The notes below the pieces were generated by a model. That model did not search any database. It was not told where the DNA came from and saw nothing but the letters and a program-made list of their open reading frames with translations. The position numbers were made by a program, and so were the translations under genes. Shown here in pieces: positions 47,062-55,992 of a stretch of DNA of 64,000 nt. The stretch covers positions 310,001 through 374,000 of the forward strand of contig NZ_KB899491.1 in NCBI RefSeq assembly GCF_000378245.1, read 5' to 3'. Within the stretch, counting starts at the first letter, position 1; every line of letters starts with the position of its first letter. Source of the DNA: Aromatoleum toluclasticum ATCC 700605. GTDB taxonomy: Bacteria; Pseudomonadota; Gammaproteobacteria; Burkholderiales; Rhodocyclaceae.

Positions 47062-48006
47062 ATGACGGTTCGCACGCTGGTGACCGGCGGCAGCGGTTTC
47101 GTCGGCTCCGCAGTGCTTGCGCGATTGCGTCACGCGCAGGTGCCAGTGCTGGGCGTGGCGCGCCATGAGGTGCCTGGCAGCGACTGCGTACGTGGCCCTG
47201 CCCTCGAGGGCGTTGCTGACTGGTCGCAGTTGCTGCAGGACTGTGGTGTCGTCGTGCACACCGCAGCGCGCGTCCACGTGATGCGCGATTCGGCGTCCGA
47301 CCCGCTGAATGCATATCGTGCCGCGAACGTCGAGGGAACCCTGAACCTCGCCCGGCAGGCAGCCGCCGCCGGTGTGTGGCGCTTCGTGTTCATCAGCTCG
47401 ATCAAGGTCAATGGCGAGGAGACGGCACCGGGGCGGCCCTTTACCGCCGATGACGAGCCGGCGCCGCTGGACCCTTATGGCATGTCCAAGGCCGAGGCGG
47501 AGTCAGGGTTGAGGGTCCTTGCCACGGAGACCGGCATGGAAGTCGTCATCATCCGTCCGCCGCTGGTTTACGGGCCGGGCGTGAAGGCAAATTTTCTGAG
47601 CATGATGCGCTGGCTGCGGAGGGGCGTGCCGTTGCCGCTGGGCGCGGTCGAGCACAATCGCCGCTCGATGGTAGCGCTGGACAATCTTGTGGATCTGATT
47701 GTGACCTGTCTGGATCATCCCGCTGCGGCAAACCGGACATTTCTCGTGTCCGACGGAATCGATCTCGCGACGAGCGAGTTGCTGCGCCGACTGGCTGCGG
47801 CGATGGGCGTGCCTGCGCGCTTGCTGCCCGTTCCGGTGTGGGCACTGCATGTGGGTGCGAAGTTGGCTGGCCGGAACGCGCTCTTTCAGAAGCTGTGCGG
47901 AAGTCTTCAGGTGGATATCTCCACGACACGGCAACTGCTTGACTGGAGGCCCCCGATATCCGTCGATGAGGGGTTGCGGCGAGCGGCAGCCGGGTTGCTG
48001 ACGTGA
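47062..48006 (+). CDS. NAD-dependent epimerase/reductase, WbpV-like
   Basis: A 314-residue SDR enzyme with TGGSGFVGSAVLARL (NAD site), SSIKVNGE and catalytic YGMSKAEAE. In O-antigen loci this type lies directly ahead of wbpL and wbpM, as here, and reduces the 4-keto-6-deoxy product of WbpM to UDP-FucNAc or UDP-QuiNAc. GGAGAAATAC precedes the ATG, and its stop overlaps the GTG of the next gene. Confidence 0.83.
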   Translation: MTVRTLVTGGSGFVGSAVLARLRHAQVPVLGVARHEVPGSDCVRGPALEGVADWSQLLQDCGVVVHTAARVHVMRDSASDPLNAYRAANVEGTLNLARQAAAAGVWRFVFISSIKVNGEETAPGRPFTADDEPAPLDPYGMSKAEAESGLRVLATETGMEVVIIRPPLVYGPGVKANFLSMMRWLRRGVPLPLGAVEHNRRSMVALDNLVDLIVTCLDHPAAANRTFLVSDGIDLATSELLRRLAAAMGVPARLLPVPVWALHVGAKLAGRNALFQKLCGSLQVDISTTRQLLDWRPPISVDEGLRRAAAGLLT

Positions 48007-49028
48007 CGGGTCTTGGGTGGCTGGTCGCCCTCGTCGCCGTGTCTGCGGGGTTAATGACCTGGGGCTTGCGGCATTACGCGCTCGCGCGCAGCCTCATGGA
48101 CGTCCCCAATGCCCGCAGTTCCCACTCGGTGCCCACGCCGCGCGGCGGCGGGGTCGCCATCGTGCTGAGTTTCTTGTGCGCGGTGTCGGTGCTGATGGCA
48201 GGGGGGCGGGCGGAGTCTGGGGGGGCGTGGGCGATTCTTGGAGCCGGCGCGCTGGTCGCTGCGGTTGGGTTTATCGACGACCATCGCCACCTTGCGGCAC
48301 GCTGGCGCCTTGCTGCGCATTTCGTGGCGGCTGTCTGGGTGCTCATGTCGCTTGGCGGGCCGCCGCGCCTCGACTGGTTCGGCTCCGTTTTGGATTTAGG
48401 GTGGCTCGGTGCTGCGCTCGCGGCGCTCTATCTCATCTGGTTGTTGAATCTGTACAACTTCATGGATGGTATAGATGGGATCGCCAGTGTCGAGGCGATC
48501 TCGGTCTGCGCGGGAGGGGCTGTCCTGTACTGGTTTGTCGGACGCGCAGATTTGATGGCCGAGCCCTTGCTGCTGGCCGCCGCCGTCGTAGGGTTCCTCT
48601 GCTGGAACTTCCCGCCCGCGAAGATCTTCATGGGCGACGCCGGCAGCGGTTTCTTGGGCATCGTGCTCGGCATCTTCTCGCTGCAGGCGGCTTGGGTGTC
48701 TCCGGCCCTGTTCTGGAGTTGGCTGGTCCTGCTTGGCGTGTTCGTCGTCGACGCGACCTGGACGCTGTTGCGGCGCATGGCTCGCGGCGAGCGTGTGTAT
48801 GAGGCGCATCGCAGCCATGCCTACCAGCGCGCGAGCCGGCGATGGGGGGGGCATCTACCCGTGACCCTGGGCGTTGGAGCCATCAACATCTTCTGGCTGC
48901 TGCCGATAGCCTTGTGCGTCGGCGCAGGATTGCTTGATGGAGTCGTGGCGATTGGAATAGCATATGCTCCCCTGTTTGGCGCTGAGATCGTTCTGGGGGC
49001 AGGAAAGTCCGACGTGTCGAAGCGCTGA
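48003..49028 (+). CDS. wbpL: WbpL-type initiating glycosyl-1-phosphate transferase
   Basis: A 341-residue membrane enzyme of the MraY/WecA superfamily with about ten helices. Seen: SSHSVPTPRGGG near residue 40, FIDDHRHL, NLYNFMDGIDGIA and the HxHxYQR-like AHRSHAYQR loop. It transfers an N-acetyl-6-deoxyhexosamine phosphate to undecaprenyl phosphate, the first step of O-antigen assembly. In Pseudomonas WbpL starts both the A-band and B-band chains. The start is GTG overlapping the preceding stop. Confidence 0.9.
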   Translation: MTGLGWLVALVAVSAGLMTWGLRHYALARSLMDVPNARSSHSVPTPRGGGVAIVLSFLCAVSVLMAGGRAESGGAWAILGAGALVAAVGFIDDHRHLAARWRLAAHFVAAVWVLMSLGGPPRLDWFGSVLDLGWLGAALAALYLIWLLNLYNFMDGIDGIASVEAISVCAGGAVLYWFVGRADLMAEPLLLAAAVVGFLCWNFPPAKIFMGDAGSGFLGIVLGIFSLQAAWVSPALFWSWLVLLGVFVVDATWTLLRRMARGERVYEAHRSHAYQRASRRWGGHLPVTLGVGAINIFWLLPIALCVGAGLLDGVVAIGIAYAPLFGAEIVLGAGKSDVSKR

Positions 49029-49170
49029 CGTCGAGCGTTGCCGGCGTTGCTCTTTTTGGGTACTTGTCTTGTACCTGAATGTTGCGCTGCGGAAAGTGGC
49101 GACGGATATCCGCTAGAATCGCAAACGGCATTGCTGCATACCCCAACTTCGTCAGGAGGAGCCGTTCAGA

Positions 49171-51057
49171 ATGAAGCGCTTGAGCCGTTCCGCCCTCGTC
49201 CTGCTGTTTGACCTGCTTGCCGCGTGTGCGGCGTGGGTGTCAACGTACTTCCTGCGGTTCAACTTCGAGTGGCCGGCGGAATATGAGGCCCAGATAGCCT
49301 TGGGCCTGCTTGTTCTGCTGCCGGTTCACGCGACCGTATGCACGCGGGTCGGTCTGTACCGTGGCATCTGGGTGTTCGCCAGCCTGCCCGACCTGGCGCG
49401 CGTGCTGCGCGCGGTTGCAATTTCGTCCCTCGCGGTGTGGGCGTTTGTGGCGCTGTATCGGGCCTCGCCGGGGGTGCCGCGTTCGACCCTGGTTCTCTAT
49501 CCGATGCTGCTCGTCCTGATCATGGCGGGGGGGCGGGCGGCTTACCGCATGTGGAAGGAGCATCGGCTGTATGGCGGCCTGATCGCGAAGGGCAAACCGG
49601 TGGTCGTGGTCGGCGCAGGGCGTGGTGGAGCCATGTTGTTGCGCGAACTTCAGCGTAGCCCGGATTGGCGGGTGATCGGGCTGGTAGATGACGACGCGGA
49701 CAAGTGGGGGCGGGAGCTCCTCGGTTTGCCGGTGTTCGGGCCGGTCGGTGCGCTATCCGAGATACTTGTGGCTGAACGCGTCGAGCACGTGATCCTGGCC
49801 ATGCCGTCGGCTGCGACGAAGGTCCGGCGTGCGGCGACGGATCTCGCGGTGCGCGCCGGAGCGAAGGTTTTTACGGTTCCCGGGCTCGAAGATGTGATGG
49901 CCGGGCGCGTTGCGGTGTCCGCCATCCGTCGCGTCGATATCGAGGATCTGCTGGGGCGTGAGCCTGTGTGGATCGACACGCCGCACGTCGAGGCGATGCT
50001 CAAGGACAAGGTCGTCCTGGTCACCGGGGCCGGTGGGTCCATCGGTAGTGAACTTTGCCGGCAGTTGGCGCGATTCGCTCCGCGTCGCGTGGTGCTGTAC
50101 GAACTGAACGAGTTCGCGCTGTACAACGTCGAGCAGTGGTTCGCGAATAATGCTCAGGGAATCGAGATTGTGCCCCTCGCGGGCGACGTCAAGGATGTTG
50201 CGCGTCTCGACGAGGTGTTTGCTGCGTGGCGCCCCGAGGTCGTGTTTCATGCCGCCGCCTACAAGCACGTGCCGCTGATGGAGGTGGCCAATGCATGGCA
50301 GGCGGTGCGGAACAACGTGCTGGGGACCTTGCGCGTAGGTGAGGCGGCGCAGCGTCATGGCGCGGGGCGCTTCATCCTGATCTCGACCGACAAGGCGGTG
50401 AACCCCACCAACGTGATGGGAGCAAGCAAGCGTCTGGCTGAACTCGTCTGTCAGGCTTTGCAGCAGCGGGTCCAGGGCACGCAGTTCGAAATGGTGCGTT
50501 TCGGCAACGTGCTCGGGAGCACCGGCAGCGTGATTCCGAAATTCCAGGAGCAGATTGCGCGGGGTGGGCCGATTACGGTCACCCATCCGGAGATCAATCG
50601 GTACTTCATGTCCATCCCCGAGGCGGCACAGCTGGTCCTTCAGGCGGCGGCGATGGGGCAGGGTGGCGAGATCTTCGTCATGGACATGGGCGATCCGGTG
50701 AAAATCGTCGATCTTGCGCGCAACATGATCCGGCTGTCGGGGTATTCCGAGGAAGAGATCCGGATCGAGTTCACGGGGCTGCGTCCAGGCGAAAAGCTCT
50801 ATGAGGAACTCCTGGCCGACAGCGAGGAGACACGCGAAACCCCGCATCCGAAGCTGCGGATTGCGCGCTCCGTGCCGGCAGCGTCATCGCTCCTTGCCGA
50901 GTTGGCTGGATGGTTTGCGCAGAAGGACTGCCTCGGCGATGACGAGGTGCGCCGCGCGTTGTTGCGCTGGGTGCCGGAGTATGTCCCGATGGGGGGGCGG
51001 CCAGCTTTGCGTGTGGTCGAGTCGCGTGAGCAGAACTCGGTGCGCGCGCGCCGCTAG
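49171..51057 (+). CDS. wbpM: UDP-GlcNAc 4,6-dehydratase, WbpM/CapD type
   Basis: A 628-residue protein with four N-terminal membrane helices (to about 125), a first Rossmann domain (VVVGAGRGGAMLL) and the catalytic SDR domain from about 280 (LVTGAGGSIGSELC). The active site reads STDKAVNPTNVMGASK, with Met in place of the usual Tyr, the SMK triad of this family. It supplies the 4-keto intermediate for the WbpV-like enzyme. AGGAGG lies 11 bases ahead of the ATG. It is the last gene of the polysaccharide locus. Confidence 0.93.
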   Translation: MKRLSRSALVLLFDLLAACAAWVSTYFLRFNFEWPAEYEAQIALGLLVLLPVHATVCTRVGLYRGIWVFASLPDLARVLRAVAISSLAVWAFVALYRASPGVPRSTLVLYPMLLVLIMAGGRAAYRMWKEHRLYGGLIAKGKPVVVVGAGRGGAMLLRELQRSPDWRVIGLVDDDADKWGRELLGLPVFGPVGALSEILVAERVEHVILAMPSAATKVRRAATDLAVRAGAKVFTVPGLEDVMAGRVAVSAIRRVDIEDLLGREPVWIDTPHVEAMLKDKVVLVTGAGGSIGSELCRQLARFAPRRVVLYELNEFALYNVEQWFANNAQGIEIVPLAGDVKDVARLDEVFAAWRPEVVFHAAAYKHVPLMEVANAWQAVRNNVLGTLRVGEAAQRHGAGRFILISTDKAVNPTNVMGASKRLAELVCQALQQRVQGTQFEMVRFGNVLGSTGSVIPKFQEQIARGGPITVTHPEINRYFMSIPEAAQLVLQAAAMGQGGEIFVMDMGDPVKIVDLARNMIRLSGYSEEEIRIEFTGLRPGEKLYEELLADSEETRETPHPKLRIARSVPAASSLLAELAGWFAQKDCLGDDEVRRALLRWVPEYVPMGGRPALRVVESREQNSVRARR

Positions 51058-51120
51058 GCATCCTGCAGAAGCGCTCTGAACGCGAGTTGCGCGTGGCCGC
51101 AGGGCAATCGGACGAACCCA

Positions 51121-51219
51121 TGTAGGGCGGGAGGAGCCGAAGGCATCTCCCGCCATGCGGCCCTTGGGCCGCTTCCGACCCGGGACTGGCGGGATACGCT
51201 GCGCTCCTCCCGCCCGACG
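51121..51219. repeat. REP-like palindromic element, copy 2
   Basis: A 99-bp element with ends TGTAGGGCGGGAGGAGC and GCTCCTCCCGCCCGACG and an inner hairpin GCGGCCCTTGGGCCGC, closely matching the copy at 20891-20990. The left flank (GCAATCGGACGAACCC) matches the reverse complement of the right flank of copy 1, so the two elements lie in opposite overall orientation. It occupies most of the 370-bp gap 51058-51427, whose remainder should hold the apaH promoter. The two copies bracket waaA and the polysaccharide locus. Confidence 0.78.
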
Positions 51220-51427
51220 AATTCGTGCTACCAGGAACAACGGTACGCGCCGGTCAATCAGAAGGCCAATAGTGCGCGAACCTACGTGTGTTGCAGCGCT
51301 GGAGAGCGCGGGAGCGTGTTGTACCTGCGTCGCTTCGAGGGAACTGCTTTCGCAAGATAGAATTACAGCGTTTTGTTCTTGGGCTGGTGCTTCGTGTTCG
51401 CGACGTCGGCGAGGCGCCTGATTCTCG

Positions 51428-52225
51428 ATGGCGATTTACGCGGTAGGTGATATTCAGGGTTGTTACTCGGTGCTGCAGCGCTTGCTGGAGCGGATTGCGT
51501 TCGACCCTGCTGTCGATCGCCTGTGGGTGGTCGGCGACATGGTGAACCGCGGGCCGGAGTCGGTGCAGACGCTGCGCTTCCTGCGCGGACTGGGCGATGC
51601 GGCCACGGTCGTGCTCGGCAATCACGATCTTTACCTGCTGATGGTCGGTGCGGGCCACAAGCGGCTCGATGACGACGACACCTTGTTCCAGGTGCTGGAA
51701 GCGCCGGATCGCGACGATCTCCTGGCGTGGGTGGCGAGCCGCCCGTTGTTGCACGTCGAGGGCGGGTTCGCGATGGTGCATGCGGGCGTGCTCCCCGGCT
51801 GGACGATTGCGCGGGCGCAGCAGCTCGCGGCCGAGGTGGGCGAGGTGCTTGCGGGGCCCGCGGCGAACGATCTGTTGCTGCACCTGGGCGGCAACGAGCC
51901 AGAAACTTGGTCAGACGAACTCGTGGACTGGGATCGCTATCGGGTGATCGTGAATGCGCTGACGCGGATGCGTTTCTGCACGGCCGACGGCAGTATGGCA
52001 TTGCAGGCGAAGGGACCGCCGATGAAGGCTCCGATCGGGACGATGCCGTGGTTCCTGGTGCCCGGCAGGCTGAGCCGTTCGCATACCATCGTCTGCGGCC
52101 ACTGGTCGGCACTGGGCTTTTATCGCACGCCCGGCCTCATCGCGCTCGATTCGGGCTGCGTGTGGGGCGGGAAGCTTACCGCCGTGCGGCTAGAGGACGA
52201 TGCGGTGTTTCAGGTGCAGGCCTAG
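51428..52225 (+). CDS. apaH: Symmetrical bis(5'-nucleosyl)-tetraphosphatase
   Basis: A 265-residue metallophosphatase with YAVGDIQGCY, VVGDMVNRGPES and LGNHDLYLL, the three metal-ligand motifs of the family. It splits Ap4A to two ADP and so clears a stress alarmone and NpnN RNA caps. The gene stands alone between the REP-like element and the convergent olsA. Its length is close to the 270-280 residues usual for ApaH. Confidence 0.94.
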   Translation: MAIYAVGDIQGCYSVLQRLLERIAFDPAVDRLWVVGDMVNRGPESVQTLRFLRGLGDAATVVLGNHDLYLLMVGAGHKRLDDDDTLFQVLEAPDRDDLLAWVASRPLLHVEGGFAMVHAGVLPGWTIARAQQLAAEVGEVLAGPAANDLLLHLGGNEPETWSDELVDWDRYRVIVNALTRMRFCTADGSMALQAKGPPMKAPIGTMPWFLVPGRLSRSHTIVCGHWSALGFYRTPGLIALDSGCVWGGKLTAVRLEDDAVFQVQA

Positions 52226-52270
52226 GCCGCGGGCAATTACGGCTGCCCAATGTCGTGACGCAGGTACGGG

Positions 52271-53110
52271 TCAATCGACGGTGGCAGGCAGGTCGCGCCC
52301 TGAGCCTTCGTCAGCCCCTTCCTGTTCGGGCTTCCCTTCATCGATGCCGGTGGCCCCCATGATTGCCTCGCGCGCGGTGTGGGCGAGATCGCGACGGTGG
52401 ATGCCCCGGCTGTCGAGCGGCCTTCCCACGTGCAGGCTGGCGATGAGTCCTTGCGTGGCGATGATGTTCGCGATGCACTGACCCAGCGTGAGATCGCCGT
52501 CGTAGGCGGCGGCGCGGGACGGAGAACCGTCCGGGTGGTGGTACGAGATCGCAATCGGCTGGATCGCGTGGCCCGATTCGATCGCCGGCTGCAGCAGTGC
52601 AGCGTGGAAGTGCAGGACGTGGCTGCCGTCGGTGGTCGTGCCTTCGGGAAACAGCGCGACGTTGCGTCCTGCGTCGAGCAGGGCGCCGATCTCCGCGTTG
52701 ATGATCTTCGCGTGTCCGCGGCTGCCGCGCCGCAGGAACACGGTTTCGTTCTTCGCTGCGAACCAGCCGATGAGCGGCCAGGCGCGTACCTCGGCTTTCG
52801 AGACGAAGGCGGATGGCGCGATTGCGTTGATGACGAAGATGTCGAGCCACGAGATGTGGTTGGCGACGAGCATGCAGCCGGGCTCCACCGCCGTACCTTT
52901 CGTTTGCAGTTCGACGCCGAGGATCGCGAGCAGGCGTTGCGACCAGCGTCGGCACAGGCTGAGGTGTGTGGACTGCCCGGTCAGGGGATAGACCGTCAGG
53001 ACCGTCAACAAGCCCCGGGCGATGTGCAGGGCGAGCCGCAGGTAGCGCCAGGACCGGACGAGGCGTCCGGTCGTCGGCCGGGCGGCTGGGATGGGGGCTG
53101 CGGAATTCAG
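52271..53110 (-). CDS. olsA: 1-acyl-glycerol-3-phosphate-type acyltransferase, OlsA-like
   Basis: A PlsC-family acyltransferase of about 279 residues: NHISWLDIF holds the HX4D catalytic pair, FPEGTTTDG the glycerol-site motif. Following olsB on the same strand, it should acylate lyso-ornithine lipid to ornithine lipid in the inner membrane. No ATG or GTG fits its start. The likeliest start is CTG at 53110, which overlaps the olsB stop (CTGA) and lies behind GGACG; an ATG further upstream would lie deep in olsB. Confidence 0.8.
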   Translation of the reverse strand: MNSAAPIPAARPTTGRLVRSWRYLRLALHIARGLLTVLTVYPLTGQSTHLSLCRRWSQRLLAILGVELQTKGTAVEPGCMLVANHISWLDIFVINAIAPSAFVSKAEVRAWPLIGWFAAKNETVFLRRGSRGHAKIINAEIGALLDAGRNVALFPEGTTTDGSHVLHFHAALLQPAIESGHAIQPIAISYHHPDGSPSRAAAYDGDLTLGQCIANIIATQGLIASLHVGRPLDSRGIHRRDLAHTAREAIMGATGIDEGKPEQEGADEGSGRDLPATVD

Positions 53111-53865
53111 TCTTTGCGTCCCATGAAGTGTTTGGCGTAACGGCCGTCCACCTTGGTCATCGGCATCAGGATGGGCAGGTCGGCGGTGTTGAAGTCGGGG
53201 TCCCATGCAGGTTCGCCGCAGATCCACGCGCCGGCACGCAGGTATCCCTTGATCAGCGGCGGCGCATCGCCCGGCAGGTCGGAGCGCAGGTGTTCGAGCG
53301 GCAGCGGACAGCGCGGGAACACGCGGTATTCAAGCGGCGAGGCGTGTTCGTCCTTGAGCCGATTGTACAGGCTTGCTGCGGTGTGTCCGCCGTCGGCCAT
53401 GCTGATGGAGGCGCAGCCGATCAGGTGATCGTAGCCGTTCTCCTGCATGTAGCGGGCGAGGCCGCCCCACAGGAGGGCGATGACCGCGCCGCTGCGGTAG
53501 TCGGCGTCGATGCAGGAGCGGCCGATTTCGACGATGCGGCTGCGCAGGTGCTGCAGGCGGGTGAGGTCGAATTCGTTCTCCGAGTAGTAGCCGCCGACCT
53601 TGCGCGCTGCTGCCGGAGAGAGGATGCGGTAGGTGCCGACGATGCGCCCGGCAGACTCGTCACGCACGATCAGGTGTTCGCAGTAGGGGTCGTAGATGTC
53701 ACGATCGACGCCCGGGGTGCGGCTCGGCAGGCGGGCGCCCATTTCGTCGGCGAAGACGCGGTAGCGCAGTTTCTGCGCTTCGAGAATTTCCGTTTCGCAG
53801 GTGGCCAGCCCCACGTGCAGGCTGCGTCCGCGCCGTTCGGCGATCTGTGCTTGTTTCTGGAGCAT
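53107..53865 (-). CDS. olsB: L-ornithine N-alpha-acyltransferase (OlsB-like, GNAT)
   Basis: A 252-residue GNAT-fold protein of the hemolysin/OlsB group: RYRVFADEMGAR near residue 35, VGTYRIL, EIGRSCIDADYRSGAVI and the closing GYLRAGAWICGEPAWDPDFNTADL. OlsB moves a 3-hydroxyacyl group from ACP to ornithine, giving lyso-ornithine lipid. Pairing with olsA supports this. It is divergent from the HIT gene; the 118-bp spacer must hold both promoters. Confidence 0.85.
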   Translation of the reverse strand: MLQKQAQIAERRGRSLHVGLATCETEILEAQKLRYRVFADEMGARLPSRTPGVDRDIYDPYCEHLIVRDESAGRIVGTYRILSPAAARKVGGYYSENEFDLTRLQHLRSRIVEIGRSCIDADYRSGAVIALLWGGLARYMQENGYDHLIGCASISMADGGHTAASLYNRLKDEHASPLEYRVFPRCPLPLEHLRSDLPGDAPPLIKGYLRAGAWICGEPAWDPDFNTADLPILMPMTKVDGRYAKHFMGRKD

Positions 53866-53983
53866 GGGGCAATTCCTCGTTCAGGCGTGTGTCACGCATT
53901 GTCGAAATGCTGCGTTGCGGCGCCATGACGAGGGCGTTACGATGGGGTGACGAAATCGAGTTCGATACGCTTTGGGGGAGTTG

Positions 53984-54394
53984 ATGGAAAATTGTGTGTT
54001 CTGCCGCATCGTGAAGGGTGAGCTGCCGGCGTCGAAGGTGTTCGAGGACGAGTCGACGATCGTGTTCATGGATCTGCAGTCGGTGAATCCCGGACACGTG
54101 CTGGTGGTCGTGAAGCCGCACCGCGCGAACATCTACGAACTCGATGACGAACTGGCCGGGGCGGTGTTCCGCACCGCCGCGCGCATGGCGCGTGCAGTGA
54201 AGGCGGCCGTCGGCTGCGAGGGGGTGACGCTCTTCCAGGCGAACGAGAAGGCCGGTGCGCAGACCGTGTTTCATTTCCATATCCACGTGCTGCCGCGCTG
54301 GGAGGGTGACGGGATGGCGCTGGCGTGGCCGGCGAAGAACCCGCCGCGCGAGGCGCTCGAGGAGATGGCGGCGAAGCTGCGTGCGGCGATGTGA
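53984..54394 (+). CDS. HIT-family nucleotide hydrolase/transferase
   Basis: A 136-residue HIT protein with the N-terminal zinc-type CVFCRIV and the catalytic triad loop HFHIHVLPR near residue 96. Such proteins split purine nucleoside phosphoramidates or dinucleoside polyphosphates. GGGGGAG lies ahead of the ATG at 53984; an in-frame TTG at 53972 is less likely. Confidence 0.88.
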   Translation: MENCVFCRIVKGELPASKVFEDESTIVFMDLQSVNPGHVLVVVKPHRANIYELDDELAGAVFRTAARMARAVKAAVGCEGVTLFQANEKAGAQTVFHFHIHVLPRWEGDGMALAWPAKNPPREALEEMAAKLRAAM

Positions 54395-54418
54395 GGGGCG
54401 GAGCGGTGGTGTGGGGGT

Positions 54419-54492
54419 GTGGGAGCGGCTTCAGCCGCGAATCGGCGGCATCGCTCGCTGAGTGGCCCATTCGCGGCTGAAGCCGCTCCCAC
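54419..54492. repeat. REPIN-type palindrome
   Basis: Two perfect 24-bp inverted arms (54419-54442 and 54469-54492), each beginning GTGGGAGCGGCTTCAGCCGC on its own strand and each containing its own small hairpin (GCGGCTTCAGCCGC), around a 26-bp spacer. This is the layout of REP doublets known from Pseudomonas and relatives. It lies between the HIT gene and the PfkB gene and may also act as a terminator. Confidence 0.8.
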
Positions 54493-54570
54493 AGGAGACG
54501 ACCGGCGCTGCGCCGCGGATATTTGGCGCGGCGCCCTATAATGGCGGGATTTATCCACCCGGATTCCTGA

Positions 54571-55506
54571 ATGTCCATCCTCGTTTGCGGCTCCATGGCC
54601 TACGATACGATCATGGTGTTCCACGATCGTTTCAAGCGCCACATTCTCCCTGATCAGATCCACATCCTGAACGTGTCCTTCCTCGTGCCCGACATGAGGC
54701 GCGAGTTCGGCGGGTGCGCCGGGAACATCGCTTACAACCTGAAACTGCTGGGCGCCGATCCGCTGATCATGGCGACGGTGGGCGACGACGCCGAGCCCTA
54801 TCGCCAGCGCCTGCAGCGCCTCGGGCTGCGCCAGGATCACGTCAGGCACGTACCCGAAAGCTTCACCGCGCAGGCCTTCATCACCACCGATCTCGACGAC
54901 AACCAGATCACGGCCTTCCACCCCGGGGCGATGAACCATTCGCACCTCAACCGGGTGCAGGATACGAACGGCGTGAAGCTCGGCATCGTGTCGCCGGACG
55001 GTCGCGAGGGTATGTTGACCCATGTCGCGCAGTTCGCCGATGCGGACATTCCCTTCGTGTTCGATCCGGGCCAGGGGATGCCGCTGTTCTCGGGCGAGGA
55101 GTTGCTCCATTGCCTGAACCAGGCGAGCTATTGCACGGTCAATGATTACGAAGCGCGCCTGTTGTGCGAGCGGACCGGGTGTTCGCTCGACGAGCTGGCG
55201 GGCAAGGTCGAGGCGCTGATCGTGACGCTCGGGCCCGAGGGCTCGCGCATTTACGCCGGCGGGGCATGCATCGAGATTCCCTGCGTGCAGGCCGATGAGG
55301 TGGTCGATCCGACCGGATGTGGTGATGCCTACCGGGCGGGGCTGCTGTACGGAATTGCAGAAGGTTACGATTGGACCCGGACCGGGCGCTTGGCGTCCCT
55401 GATGGGATCGATCAAGATCGCGAGCCGCGGGGGGCAGAATCACGCGCCGGACCGCGCGGAGATTGGGGCGCGTTATACGAAGGCATTTGGAGAGGCATTA
55501 TGGTGA
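54571..55506 (+). CDS. PfkB-family carbohydrate/nucleoside kinase (adenosine-kinase-like)
   Basis: A 311-residue ribokinase-fold enzyme. GGCAGNIAYNLKLLG is the sugar-binding signature and DPTGCGDAYRAGLLYG the catalytic one, with the base Asp in GCGD (GAGD in most relatives). The substrate cannot be told; adenosine or a related nucleoside is the closest family guess. The next gene begins within its last codons, so both are probably cotranscribed. Confidence 0.85.
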   Translation: MSILVCGSMAYDTIMVFHDRFKRHILPDQIHILNVSFLVPDMRREFGGCAGNIAYNLKLLGADPLIMATVGDDAEPYRQRLQRLGLRQDHVRHVPESFTAQAFITTDLDDNQITAFHPGAMNHSHLNRVQDTNGVKLGIVSPDGREGMLTHVAQFADADIPFVFDPGQGMPLFSGEELLHCLNQASYCTVNDYEARLLCERTGCSLDELAGKVEALIVTLGPEGSRIYAGGACIEIPCVQADEVVDPTGCGDAYRAGLLYGIAEGYDWTRTGRLASLMGSIKIASRGGQNHAPDRAEIGARYTKAFGEALW

Positions 55507-55976
55507 TGGATATGAGGCAGCGTGCCCTTGCTGCGGCATTTGCCGTGGCGGTGCTTGGGTTTGGGCTGGGTGGTTGCGCGACGGGTCTGGGCGGCGAGAC
55601 CTATTCGCGCGGCGAAGCGCGCCGGGCAATGACGGTGCAGTACGGTGTGGTCGAATCAGTTCGCTACGTGAAGCTCGAGGGAACCAAGACCCCGATCGGC
55701 GCGCTAGGGGGTGCGGCGGTCGGCGGCATTGCGGGCAGTGGCATCGGCGAAGGACGCGGTGCCGCGATCGCGACGGTGATCGGTGCGGTCGCAGGCGGCC
55801 TTGCCGGTTCGGCGATCGAGGAGGGCGCAACGCGCTCCCAGGGCGTCGAGGTCACGGTCCGGTTCGAGAACAATCAGCTCATGGCGGTCGTCCAGGACGA
55901 CAAGGGCGAGGATTTCCGTTCCGGCGATTCGGTCCGCGTCGTGCGCGACGGATCGACTACCCGCGTGACGCGCTGA
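55500..55976 (+). CDS. SlyB/Pcp-type glycine-zipper outer-membrane lipoprotein
   Basis: A 158-residue lipoprotein: signal peptide with lipobox LGGC near residue 26, then a glycine-zipper region (GALGGAAVGGIAGSGIGEGRGAA, seen in pieces GAAVGGIAGSGIG and AVAGGLAGSAI) and a small beta domain (VEVTVRFENNQ). SlyB-like proteins stabilise the outer membrane. The ATG at 55500 follows GGAGAGG and overlaps the kinase stop region. It is convergent with dgkA with only 16 bp between stops. Confidence 0.87.
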   Translation: MVMDMRQRALAAAFAVAVLGFGLGGCATGLGGETYSRGEARRAMTVQYGVVESVRYVKLEGTKTPIGALGGAAVGGIAGSGIGEGRGAAIATVIGAVAGGLAGSAIEEGATRSQGVEVTVRFENNQLMAVVQDDKGEDFRSGDSVRVVRDGSTTRVTR

Positions 55977-55992
55977 GCGTGCTCCCGAAGGA

